Shown in pieces: positions 26,383 through 34,194 of a stretch of 64,000 bases of DNA. Source of the DNA: DATFVA01 sp963811905 (lineage in GTDB: Bacteria > Bacteroidota > Ignavibacteria > Ignavibacteriales > Ignavibacteriaceae); assembly GCA_963811905.1 (NCBI GenBank), contig CAWETK010000018.1:558001-622000 (forward strand), in the 5' to 3' direction. The translations under genes and the position numbers were made by a program. The stretch's first letter is position 1; every line of letters starts with the position of its first letter. Under the pieces are notes generated by a model. The model was given only the letters and a program-made list of their open reading frames with translations, ran no database searches and had not been told where the DNA came from.

Positions 26383-28755
26383 TTAAAATTCAGCTGTAAA
26401 TTTAATATAAAAATTCCTACCGGGCGCTGCAGTAATGTTCCCTCTGAGTGTTGACAGGTGATCACGGTAATTTTTATCAAAAATATTTTCGAAGCCTGCA
26501 AATATTCTCAGCTTGTACGTCGAGATATTGATGGGTTCGGTATTAATAGAAAAATTAAAAACTGCGTACCCGGGCGTTGTGATCTCAAATGCTGCAATAT
26601 CAGTTTGTGCAGCATAAATCTCAGCCGACAACTGAGCTTCAAGTTTCCCGAACAGTTTATATCCTATACCTATATTACCGTTTAAGGGAGGAATTTCGGA
26701 CAGACTTCCGCCAGCCGTTATATCATCACCTTTTACATACGATAACATACCATGTAAGACTAAATCCCGGTAAATATTATAATCAGTACGTACATCGAAA
26801 CCGTATAACCTTGCTTTCCCGATATTAGTTTTTATGAGGGCCGGCCTGTTTTCAAAGACAGCAGATTTTTCCGAAACCAGGTTGGTGAAATAATTAAAAA
26901 AGAGGCTGGATACAAATTTAAAATCAGACCGGTAATACCGAATTCCCAGGTCAGCTGATCTGCCCCTTTCCGATTGAAGGCCGGGATTACCAAGTCTCAC
27001 ATAACTACCCTGGTCGATATACTGGAATCTTTCTTCCAGTGATGGTGAGCGGAAAGAATAGCCAAGACTTAGCGTTAAATCAAGACTTTCATTTAAGGAA
27101 TATTTTATACCCAGGTTTGCACTGTAGGCTTTGTCATTTATATCTTTTTTTTCCCAGATAATCTGCTGACCATCAGGAGTATAGTTAACTGTCCCGTTAA
27201 CAATCTCATAAACAGGGTTCGGTGTTTTTTCACTCTGTATATTGATAAGATCCAGGCGTGTACCGAGTGAGAGCGACAACCTGTTTTGTATAAAAACATA
27301 ATCATCCTGAAGAAATATACCAAGGTCCCGGTATTTTGAATCGGGCAGCGGCATTTCACCTATTGTTTTATCAATTGTATTTACGACTTCATTCTGGTCA
27401 TTAATGAGTTCGATACGCTGATATTTTTTTCTGAATCCGTTATAGTTTCTATCCCAATAATCCAATCCTGCTGCAAGGTTATTCACTCCGTTCATCAGGA
27501 AATTTCCCTGCAGCTGAAGATTGTTATTTATATGGTCGGCTTCAGGAGTAATTTTCAATACAGATACTCTTCGTGCAAGGCTGGTTGGAGTTCCCGGGAT
27601 ATACTGAACAATGTGCGGAATATTCTCCACATTTCTTGCAATTGTCTGGTATGAGTATTTCAATGACAACTTATAAAAGAACGGAGTTAGATTCCGGATT
27701 TCATAACCGGCAGAAAAAAGACTTCTTTTTTCATCGGGATACCTGATATCGGCATCAGATGGGAATACAAATGATCCGGGTATGCCGACATTGAGTGCTT
27801 TAAACAACTGATAGTTAAGATTCATTTTATGATTAGTAAATGGTGATGCGCTCAGATCTGCTGAAAGTCCGTAATCCTCAAACTGACTGTTCCTTAATTC
27901 ACCTGCCGGTGTCCTTATATTACCGGCTTTTCTATATGACGCAGCTATTTTTGAAGACCAGACAGGGCCGCCTCCGTAAAGTGAAGTCGAAATAACCGGG
28001 GATCTGTTTACAGTATTATAGCCCGCAGATACATTTCCATTTAATGAAAAATTGTCTCTGAACCTGGAAGACCTGGTTATAATATTTACAATTCCTCCGG
28101 TTGCGCCGGAGCCATAAATTGAAGAGGAAGCACCTTTAATAATCTCAACATTTTCAATATCATTCATGTCAACCATGGAAAACCTTGCTGCTACATCGGT
28201 TGATGTTGCTATCCTGTTTCCGTCGATGAAAGCGATAACATTTTCACGGCTAAGTCCCCGTATATTTAATTCAGTCCCCCAGGCCCCCTCCCTGACCAGG
28301 GATATTCCTGGTTCTGTTTTAAGTGCATCCGGCAGTGATGCGAATGGTTTTTTTTCAATATTCTCCCTGCTGTAAAGCAATTCAGAATATGGTGAATCGC
28401 GCAGGGACCTGTCAACTCTGCGTGTAGTGACAATGACTTCATCAAATTCAATCGGAGCAGATTCGAGCCTGATCTTTTTGTAAACAGTATCCTGAATTTC
28501 AAGGGTATCTGAAAAAGATTTGTATCCTAAATGGGAAATTTTTACTCCATATTGTCCTTTTTCCAGTCTTTCAAATGTAAATAATCCTTCATTGTCTGTA
28601 TAAGTTATAATATTATAGTATAGACAGACGGCCGCTCCTTCAACCGGCTCCCCTGTCATCGAATCGATGACCGACCCTTTAAATGAAGCTTTCTGTGCGA
28701 AAGCGACAAAATGAACTAAAGTTAAAATAATAGTAATTATTATCCTGCAACGCAT
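26383..28755 (-). CDS. TonB-dependent receptor with carboxypeptidase-regulatory-like N-terminal domain
   Basis: Outer-membrane active-transport receptor of 790 residues. After the signal peptide (RIIITIILTLVHFVAFAQ) comes a CarboxypepD_reg-like domain of about 90 residues (FKGSVIDSMTGEPVEGAAV to YKSFSDTLEI). The plug follows (SLPDALKTEPGISLV, LNIRGLSRENVIAFIDGNRI, EIIKGASSSIYGSGATGGIV), then a 22-stranded barrel ending FYIKFTAEF. Its substrate (siderophore, metal chelate, vitamin or peptide) is not evident. No riboswitch or Fur-like box was recognised upstream, and tonB/exbB are absent here. Confidence 0.93.
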   Translation of the reverse strand: MRCRIIITIILTLVHFVAFAQKASFKGSVIDSMTGEPVEGAAVCLYYNIITYTDNEGLFTFERLEKGQYGVKISHLGYKSFSDTLEIQDTVYKKIRLESAPIEFDEVIVTTRRVDRSLRDSPYSELLYSRENIEKKPFASLPDALKTEPGISLVREGAWGTELNIRGLSRENVIAFIDGNRIATSTDVAARFSMVDMNDIENVEIIKGASSSIYGSGATGGIVNIITRSSRFRDNFSLNGNVSAGYNTVNRSPVISTSLYGGGPVWSSKIAASYRKAGNIRTPAGELRNSQFEDYGLSADLSASPFTNHKMNLNYQLFKALNVGIPGSFVFPSDADIRYPDEKRSLFSAGYEIRNLTPFFYKLSLKYSYQTIARNVENIPHIVQYIPGTPTSLARRVSVLKITPEADHINNNLQLQGNFLMNGVNNLAAGLDYWDRNYNGFRKKYQRIELINDQNEVVNTIDKTIGEMPLPDSKYRDLGIFLQDDYVFIQNRLSLSLGTRLDLINIQSEKTPNPVYEIVNGTVNYTPDGQQIIWEKKDINDKAYSANLGIKYSLNESLDLTLSLGYSFRSPSLEERFQYIDQGSYVRLGNPGLQSERGRSADLGIRYYRSDFKFVSSLFFNYFTNLVSEKSAVFENRPALIKTNIGKARLYGFDVRTDYNIYRDLVLHGMLSYVKGDDITAGGSLSEIPPLNGNIGIGYKLFGKLEAQLSAEIYAAQTDIAAFEITTPGYAVFNFSINTEPINISTYKLRIFAGFENIFDKNYRDHLSTLRGNITAAPGRNFYIKFTAEF

Positions 28756-29070
28756 TTCCGCTTTTTTCCTCTCCTTTGCATACGTTTCCGGGTGAAGTTT
28801 TACTTACTCATTATGTCGGGTTGAACTATATGAGAATGTTCAAGGACCAAGCCGAGGTCTCCTGCTCCTCCCTTACTGCTAAAAACTGCAATCCATTGAA
28901 TGAAATTCGATTTTCCTCTTCTTACAAAGTAGTTTTTTCTTTCACCCCATAATTTAACTCTATTCTTTTTAATTGTTAAAAATTATTAATGCTTTTTTAT
29001 TAGTTTGATTTTGATATACGTTTAGCAGTAAACCCCATTTGTTATGAGCAGTTCTAAATTTGGTATATTA
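28756..29070. other. Spacer between the ArgDC/NifX operon and the TonB receptor
   Basis: About 315 bases. I looked for a cobalamin or other riboswitch on the minus strand leading to the receptor and found none of the conserved boxes. No terminator with a strong stem was spotted. Confidence 0.5.
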
Positions 29071-29340
29071 CTAATGATTTTTATTATCCCGGCAATTAAA
29101 AAGCGAACTTTTAAATAGATATACGTCTATAATTCCTCCTACAATCAGGTAAAGGATTGTAGGGAGCCACATTATACTGAGATCGTCAAAAATTCCATTA
29201 AACCATCCGCCTCTGATCTTTGCATTACCCAGGATGATCCAGGCAAAAACAAGAAATATAACCGAAGACAATCCGAAAATGATAATAAACGCTTTCTTGC
29301 ATGTTGTATCCATTTTTTCCTCCGGTGTTTGATCCATCAT
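29071..29340 (-). CDS. Small membrane protein, 89 aa
   Basis: Not recognised. Two predicted membrane helices (about 14-38 and 53-73) with a short extracytoplasmic loop WFNGIFDDLSIMW. It starts 26 bases after the arginine decarboxylase gene and seems the last gene of the NifX/radical SAM/ArgDC operon. A transporter accessory or sensor role is only speculation. Confidence 0.6.
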   Translation of the reverse strand: MMDQTPEEKMDTTCKKAFIIIFGLSSVIFLVFAWIILGNAKIRGGWFNGIFDDLSIMWLPTILYLIVGGIIDVYLFKSSLFNCRDNKNH

Positions 29341-29366
29341 TTCGTTCTGACTTTTTCAAGGTGCTA

Positions 29367-29921
29367 TTACGGTAAAAGCACAGCCGCGGCTATAACTGTT
29401 GTCCACAAACCCGTACGATCACCCTCGGCAGATTGTGTTATGTTAAAAGTCTTTACAATTTTACCCGATAGTTTGAACACCTGCTCTCTCTCATTCCAAT
29501 CAGCCTCGGCATTAAAATCAATCCCAAGTGTTGTTGCAAGCATTTGAGCGGCAAGATCTTCCGAATAGTCACCGGCAATTTTTTCTTTTATTCCAAAAGG
29601 ATGGTGCTCGGATAAATATCCGTATTGTGATTCATCCGCAGGAATTGCAACTCCTATTGATGCTGCTATGAGTCTGTTCGGTTCATTTGTCGAGTTTCTT
29701 GCCATGACAGCAAATGTAACCTGTCCCGGTTGTATATATTTAAGTCCCTCTTCCCTGCTTATCCGTTTACATCCCGGCGGAAAGATACTGCTCACTGAAA
29801 CAAGATTACATATCTCGATACCGGCATTCCTGAGAGCAAGCTCAAAAGAACTCAGGTAATCTTTATGTTTTCCTACCCCTTTTGTAAAAAAGATTTTTGA
29901 AGGTACGTACAATATTTTCAC
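29367..29921 (-). CDS. pdaD: Pyruvoyl-dependent arginine decarboxylase
   Basis: Converts arginine to agmatine for polyamine synthesis or acid/energy metabolism. 184 residues with the family signature: VPSKIFFTKGVGKHKDYL, SFELALRNAGIEICNLVSVS, SIFPPGC, PGQVTFAVMARNSTNEPNR and YGYLSEHHPFG. The protein self-cleaves between the serines in VSSIFPP, making the pyruvoyl cofactor on the new beta/alpha subunit. All motifs look intact. Unusually it is embedded directly after two NifX-like genes, only 3 bases downstream of one. Confidence 0.94.
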   Translation of the reverse strand: MKILYVPSKIFFTKGVGKHKDYLSSFELALRNAGIEICNLVSVSSIFPPGCKRISREEGLKYIQPGQVTFAVMARNSTNEPNRLIAASIGVAIPADESQYGYLSEHHPFGIKEKIAGDYSEDLAAQMLATTLGIDFNAEADWNEREQVFKLSGKIVKTFNITQSAEGDRTGLWTTVIAAAVLLP

Positions 29922-29924
29922 CTG

Positions 29925-30242
29925 TTATTTTTTTAGATAATTTTTTACTGCTTCATCTACTGAAGAGACGGCATTTATAAGCAGCACGGTAATATGCTCC
30001 CTGGCCAGCACAGAATATGCTTTAACTCCGATCCCTTTGGTCAGAAGTATATCTGCGTGGGATTTTGTAATAACCTCTACTGCCTTTATACCTGAACCAT
30101 CCATCAATGAATTACCGGGATTAGGAACGGAAGAGTATTTCCTGCTATCGGAATCATAAACAATTATAAACCTGCAGCGGCCTAAAGTACTGCTCAAATC
30201 AGATTCTTTTTCTTCACCCATAGATGGTACTGCTATTCTCAT
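29925..30242 (-). CDS. NifB/NifX-family (dinitrogenase iron-molybdenum cofactor-like) protein, 105 aa
   Basis: Small protein of the Nitro_FeMo-Co fold, which binds metal-sulfur clusters in NifX, NifY, NafY and the orange protein ORP. Seen: MRIAVPSMGEEKESDLSSTLGRC, a central PGNSLMDGSGIKAVEVI, ADILLTKGIGVKAYSVL and a helical end. GxGxKA and the strand-helix alternation are typical. It begins directly where the upstream 135-aa gene stops. No nif structural genes are nearby, so nitrogen fixation is not implied. Confidence 0.88.
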   Translation of the reverse strand: MRIAVPSMGEEKESDLSSTLGRCRFIIVYDSDSRKYSSVPNPGNSLMDGSGIKAVEVITKSHADILLTKGIGVKAYSVLAREHITVLLINAVSSVDEAVKNYLKK

Positions 30243-30650
30243 TTAACCGCTCTGTTTATCAGACTGATTTTTAAAATAACGCTTTCTGAATTTACTACCG
30301 GCCGTCACAGAAGGCATATCAAGCGCAGGCAGCTCATTTTTTACAAGGAGCTCCACAGCTTTTAGTGCCGTCAACTCCGTACACTGGTATACTTCAACAT
30401 TTGCCGACAACAATAATCTGAAGGGTCCGGCACCCATCCGGTTAGTAATTACCAAATCAGCTTTTTTATTAATAAGAAGGCGGGCAAGCTGAATACCCGC
30501 CCCCACCCCCATCATTTTTGCAAAGGGATTCTGAATTATTTCAGTACTGTTCTTATCTTCATCAAACAATATAAAAAATGCACATCTGCCAAAGTTCTGT
30601 GAGATAAGAGAATTAAGGACAGGAGTGTCGGTTGTAACAGCTATTAACAT
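30243..30650 (-). CDS. Second NifX-family metal-cluster-binding protein, 135 aa
   Basis: A divergent paralogue of the next gene: MLIAVTTDTPVLNSLISQNFGRC, ADLVITNRMGAGPFRLLLSA and the helix TELTALKAVELLVKNEL match the Nitro_FeMo-Co fold. A 35-residue polar tail is added (SKFRKRYFKNQSDKQSG at the end). The SQNFGRC segment corresponds to the STLGRC of the partner. No gap separates it from the DUF5320 gene upstream or the NifX-like gene downstream. The two could form a heterodimer, by inference. Confidence 0.85.
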   Translation of the reverse strand: MLIAVTTDTPVLNSLISQNFGRCAFFILFDEDKNSTEIIQNPFAKMMGVGAGIQLARLLINKKADLVITNRMGAGPFRLLLSANVEVYQCTELTALKAVELLVKNELPALDMPSVTAGSKFRKRYFKNQSDKQSG

Positions 30651-30860
30651 TCATTCTCCTGGCCTTCGTCCCGATCCCTGTTCTCCGCGTCTTCTGCCTC
30701 TTCCGTTATTTCTTCTGCCTCTGCGGAATCCGAATCTTCTCCCTGAACCTGAATCGTCCTCTTTTTTATTCTGTTCGCTCAAAGATCCGCCGCATCGCCC
30801 TCTTTTTCTTCCGGTTAATGGTCCTTCTCCTGAGGGGCCTGTTCTATCATAATCCGGCAT
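30651..30860 (-). CDS. DUF5320 small basic Gly/Arg-rich protein
   Basis: 69 residues starting MPDYDRTGPSGEGPLTGRKRGRC, the conserved DUF5320 N-terminus (MPxxDxTGPxGxGPxTGRxxGxC). A low-complexity Arg/Gly/Gly-Arg tail follows. DUF5320 proteins are commonly encoded next to NifX-like and Mrp-type proteins in anaerobes; function unknown. Its position just upstream of the NifX-like pair supports the same association here. The single Cys in GRC could be a metal ligand. Confidence 0.85.
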   Translation of the reverse strand: MPDYDRTGPSGEGPLTGRKRGRCGGSLSEQNKKEDDSGSGRRFGFRRGRRNNGRGRRRGEQGSGRRPGE

Positions 30861-30869
30861 TTTATCCTC

Positions 30870-31802
30870 CTAATTATTTTTAACGTAAAAAATATCACCA
30901 GAATATTCTTCAGTCCTCAGAATATCTTCACTAACTAATGTTCTTATAAGATCCCATGATAAATCCGCTTTCATCAGAAAATCGTTAACTGCCTTTTTTT
31001 TCATAGGATGAACTGAAAGAATATCCAGAAGTTCGTTTTTAGCTTCAGATGTAAAACTGAAATTGTTCCCCTCATCATAATCCAGCAAGAAGGAATTTTC
31101 AATTTTGCTCCTGAAAATATTGAGTGCTGTATTCCTGTTGTTTATATCCGGAGCCGCCGCTGTTTCTACCGCCGGCGGTCTTGTTGGTACAAGTAGATAA
31201 GCTTTGGAGGGTTGAACACTTTTAATAAAATCAGCAGTGACGTATAGAGATTCAATGGTATCGTTAATTCCTGCTGTCAGCATTGTTTCAGTGTATAAAG
31301 TGCCTTTAAAGCTGCAGGAAAAGTCAAGAATCCCACGGGTTATATTATTTAATTTGAGTTCTCCATGAGGTCTGTTTATTTGGTTCCATATGCCCCGGAA
31401 TACAGTATCAATTTTAATTGAGACAAGATCAGCATCCATAAGATCTTTTTTAACCGAATCATTCCAAAGCAGCGAACCGTTTGTTATTACTGCTGTTTTG
31501 ATTCCAAATTCTTTCAGACTTTCAATTGTGGAGCCTAAATTTATATCAAGCACCGGCTCTCCATCCGGTACAAAGGTGATATAATCTATCTTTTCATCCT
31601 TGGCCCTTAGCTGCTTTATTTTAGATGCCGTTTCATTATATATAGTATCAGTGGAGAAAAATGACTTTCGATTTAATGTCAGACAGTCTGTTCTGCCTAC
31701 CTGGCAGTATATGCATGAGTAACTGCAGGTTTTCGGCGGAATATTATTGATTCCGAGGCTTCTGCCAAGTCTTCGCGACGGTATAGGACCAAACACAATC
31801 AT
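30870..31802 (-). CDS. Radical SAM protein, COG0731-like, with C-terminal winged helix
   Basis: 310 residues. FGPIPSRRLGRSLGINNIPP is the signature N-terminus of this family, followed by TCSYSCIYCQVG (CX3CX2C cluster motif, about residues 27-34). VPDGEPVLDINLG and VSIKIDTVF are the later SAM-contacting strands. The last 60 residues (LLDILSVHPMKKKAVNDFL onward) resemble a winged helix. Such proteins are often labelled wyosine-synthase-like, but the bacterial ones have unknown substrates and sit near NifX-type genes. It has a paralogue at 32887. Confidence 0.88.
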   Translation of the reverse strand: MIVFGPIPSRRLGRSLGINNIPPKTCSYSCIYCQVGRTDCLTLNRKSFFSTDTIYNETASKIKQLRAKDEKIDYITFVPDGEPVLDINLGSTIESLKEFGIKTAVITNGSLLWNDSVKKDLMDADLVSIKIDTVFRGIWNQINRPHGELKLNNITRGILDFSCSFKGTLYTETMLTAGINDTIESLYVTADFIKSVQPSKAYLLVPTRPPAVETAAAPDINNRNTALNIFRSKIENSFLLDYDEGNNFSFTSEAKNELLDILSVHPMKKKAVNDFLMKADLSWDLIRTLVSEDILRTEEYSGDIFYVKNN

Positions 31803-31829
31803 TTAGTCTTTTCCTTAAAAAATAATTTT

Positions 31830-32276
31830 CTAATTATAAGCAGTTCGTAAATTCTTATCTTTTAGCACAGGTTTCATGAGTTCATTCCAGCCCGGGATGT
31901 CTACTGTATTGCTTTTCAAATGTGCCATGTAGTAGTTTTCAGGAACAGGGTGAGTGCCTACAACTACCTTAAGGTCAAATCTGCTCTGGATGTACTGCCT
32001 GAAATAATCTATATAGATACAGGGCGGAAATCCGACGAGCATTCCGGTTGAGAAATGTATTACTTCAGCTCCGTTTTTCTTCATTTCTCCGGGAGCGTAT
32101 TCTATATTTCCACCGGGACAGCCTCCGCAAGTAGTATAACCCACCAGTTCAATTTCTTTATCCTTATAAATATCAAATGCACCTTCCCTTTTTTTCATTG
32201 CCCTAAAACATTTTCCCCCGGTACAGGAGACATATCTCCCGCAGGTGATAATCCCGATTTTCACTTTTTCTTTCAT
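31830..32276 (-). CDS. CGGC-domain protein
   Basis: 148 residues. IGIITCGRYVSCTGGKCFRAM at the N-terminus, GYTTCGGCPGGN (the CGGC motif, about residue 50) and FPPCIYIDYFRQYI give several conserved cysteines that suggest metal or Fe-S binding. PF08821 proteins (CGGC domain) are found in anaerobes; function unknown. First gene of the tight run ending at 29071; 27 bases upstream of the radical SAM gene. Confidence 0.85.
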   Translation of the reverse strand: MKEKVKIGIITCGRYVSCTGGKCFRAMKKREGAFDIYKDKEIELVGYTTCGGCPGGNIEYAPGEMKKNGAEVIHFSTGMLVGFPPCIYIDYFRQYIQSRFDLKVVVGTHPVPENYYMAHLKSNTVDIPGWNELMKPVLKDKNLRTAYN

Positions 32277-32455
32277 TGTCTTTCCTTATTAAAATATAAA
32301 TATTTATATCCGGCGCCTGATATTTTGTATATTCTGTCCATCCGGAACCGAAACTTCTCTTAATCTTTTTCTCTTCACACCCTATAAAAACGAAATCCGG
32401 AAATAACAGGTAACCAATAAAATTACCATGTAAAAGTAAACCAGCGGATTAACCT

Positions 32456-32866
32456 CTAAATTTCATACTCCCTTTCTGCATATGTTGATGCGATCTTTCG
32501 GAGCATTTTGTTGTTTTCCCTGTCAATCAGTACGCATTTTTGTGAGGCTTCTGCAACAACCCGGTCCTCAAGCATAAACTTTGCTGAAAGGTACCATATG
32601 CCTTTTGAATAATTATCAATCTTTAGAGTTCCTAATGGTTTATTATAAAGGAACAAAGGAGCCCTGTATCTTATGCTTGTAGCAGCTACTACAAGGAAAA
32701 TTTTCCTCTCTGTCAGTGATTCCAGCGGAATTATCTCACTAAACAACTTAACGCGGAGATCTTCCAGCCAATTGATGTATACTGAATTATTTACATGTCC
32801 TGCTGCATCAATGTCATATGGTTTAATCTCAAAAGTAATAGCGGTATAACCATCGGGCGTTTTCAT
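32456..32866 (-). CDS. Hotdog-fold acyl-CoA/ACP thioesterase
   Basis: 136 residues with the 4HBT signature IKPYDIDAAGHVNNSVYINWLEDLR, where the Asp and the GHVNN loop are the catalytic region. IFLVVAATSIRYRAPL and RVVAEASQKCVLID complete the hotdog strands. It hydrolyses an acyl thioester; the acyl chain is not evident. It lies 20 bases after the second radical SAM gene and 180 bases before the CGGC gene, so it probably shares the 33.9 kb transcript. Confidence 0.85.
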   Translation of the reverse strand: MKTPDGYTAITFEIKPYDIDAAGHVNNSVYINWLEDLRVKLFSEIIPLESLTERKIFLVVAATSIRYRAPLFLYNKPLGTLKIDNYSKGIWYLSAKFMLEDRVVAEASQKCVLIDRENNKMLRKIASTYAEREYEI

Positions 32867-32886
32867 TTATACGTTTCCATTCATTG

Positions 32887-33897
32887 TTAGAAATTTTTTC
32901 CCATTAAATTCAACATGTTTATCAGCGGGTTCGACAACATTTCAAGAAGCGTATCCTTTTCATTATTAGCTTCTGCAAATTGCATAACTGCCTGTTCACT
33001 TACAGGATGAAGAGCAAGAAGACCCAGCAATTCATTTTCGAAATCATCAGAAGGCAGGAATTCAACTTTCTCAGGACAGCATAACATGACAGCATCCGGA
33101 ATTTTATTTTTAACTGTTTCTGATAGCATATTCATGATTCCATCCTCCGGACTCACTGCATAGCTTTCCAATGGCGGATAAATGGGGGGCATAAAATAGG
33201 ATTTGCTTCGGGAAAATGTTTTAAGGTATTTGCCTAAATCTATCACTTCGTCGGCATTATCATTTATACCCCTGATGAAAGTAGTTTCAGTTGTAAGAAT
33301 ACCCTTATAATTACCGGCAAACTGCTTTATACCATTCAGGATGTGGTCGTACTTTAACCTTTGATGGGGACGATTTATTTGCAGCCACGTATTTTCATTT
33401 ACCGTATCGATCTTTACAGATACATAATCAGCAAACATTAAATTCTCCTGGATAGTCTTATTCCATAATAAAGCAGAGTTGGTAAATACAGCAATCTTAT
33501 AACCAAATTCTCTAAGAAGCAGAATTTCTTTTGAGAGACAGGAATCGAGGCAGCAGTCACCGCTGCCGTAAAACAGGATATATTCTATTTCCCGTCCCGC
33601 CTTTGCTATTTCGTTCAGCTTACTTTTAACTGACGAATAAAGGGGATATGGGGTTATGCAATTATCGGTACAGACTGAACTCAATGTTGTTTTACCGGAG
33701 GGACAATAGATGCAGTTGTAAGAACAGGTACCCGGCCTGACATTATTTATCCCGAGCACCATTCCGAGTCTCCTTGAATAAGCCGGTCCGTAAACTACTC
33801 TGCACTTCAATAACTTATTTGAAAGGATATTATTTTCTAATTTCCGGCCAAACAATTCAACTTTACCGTTTAACCATAATAGCGGTCTGATTTTCAC
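32887..33897 (-). CDS. Radical SAM protein, paralogue of the 30870 gene
   Basis: 336 residues, GTG start at 33897. AYSRRLGMVLGINNVRPG and TCSYNCIYCPSGK carry the CX3CX2C motif (about residues 58-65). VSIKIDTVNENTWLQINRPHQ and TTETTFIRGIND align with the 310-aa paralogue downstream. It has about 30 extra N-terminal residues (LLWLNGKVELFGRK). The C-terminus LLGLLALHPVSEQAVMQF again looks winged-helix-like. It is divergent from the sigma-54 activator, which probably controls it. Confidence 0.87.
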   Translation of the reverse strand: MKIRPLLWLNGKVELFGRKLENNILSNKLLKCRVVYGPAYSRRLGMVLGINNVRPGTCSYNCIYCPSGKTTLSSVCTDNCITPYPLYSSVKSKLNEIAKAGREIEYILFYGSGDCCLDSCLSKEILLLREFGYKIAVFTNSALLWNKTIQENLMFADYVSVKIDTVNENTWLQINRPHQRLKYDHILNGIKQFAGNYKGILTTETTFIRGINDNADEVIDLGKYLKTFSRSKSYFMPPIYPPLESYAVSPEDGIMNMLSETVKNKIPDAVMLCCPEKVEFLPSDDFENELLGLLALHPVSEQAVMQFAEANNEKDTLLEMLSNPLINMLNLMGKNF

Positions 33898-34023
33898 TGT
33901 GTACCTCTGCTCTTATCTTTAATCAGGGATTAGTGAATTGATTCATTTCCTTTAATAATTCTTCCTTTGTTTCCCGATGATCCGGATTAATAGTAATTCC
34001 ACTTCATTTCTTACAACAACCAT

Positions 34024-34155
34024 TTGAGTATGAACTCAATACAAGGGCCACAATTTAATTGTGAAAACATTGATTTTTCCCTGTTCTAAGCCGGATAAGG
34101 TTGCATTTATGCAATATAACTTTACAAGGCATTGATTTACTGCAATGGTATTGCA
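34024..34155. promoter_or_regulatory. Four perfect inverted repeats in the divergent intergenic region
   Basis: TTGAGT-ATGA-ACTCAA (34024-34039), CACAAT-TTA-ATTGTG (34049-34063), TTGCAT-TT-ATGCAA (34101-34114) and TGCAAT-GGT-ATTGCA (34141-34155). The last two share the TTGCA/TGCAA core and their centres are about 40 bases apart (near four helical turns). They lie 120-260 bases upstream of the minus-strand radical SAM gene and before the activator start, as enhancer-like sites of a sigma-54 activator should. A canonical -24/-12 promoter was not found. Confidence 0.5.
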
Positions 34156-34194
34156 ATATTATTGTTATTGATAATTTCATTTTGGGGAGGAACA

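Noticed and set aside
28756..29070. Possible riboswitch before the TonB receptor
   Set aside because: No cobalamin, TPP or molybdenum-type consensus was found on the minus strand.
29925..30650. Nitrogen-fixation locus
   Set aside because: NifX-fold proteins alone do not imply nitrogenase; no nifHDK, nifB or nifEN gene is in the window.
33898..34131. Canonical sigma-54 promoter (GG-N10-GC) for the divergent radical SAM gene
   Set aside because: I scanned both strands by eye and found no properly spaced -24/-12 pair; only spacing variants of N8.
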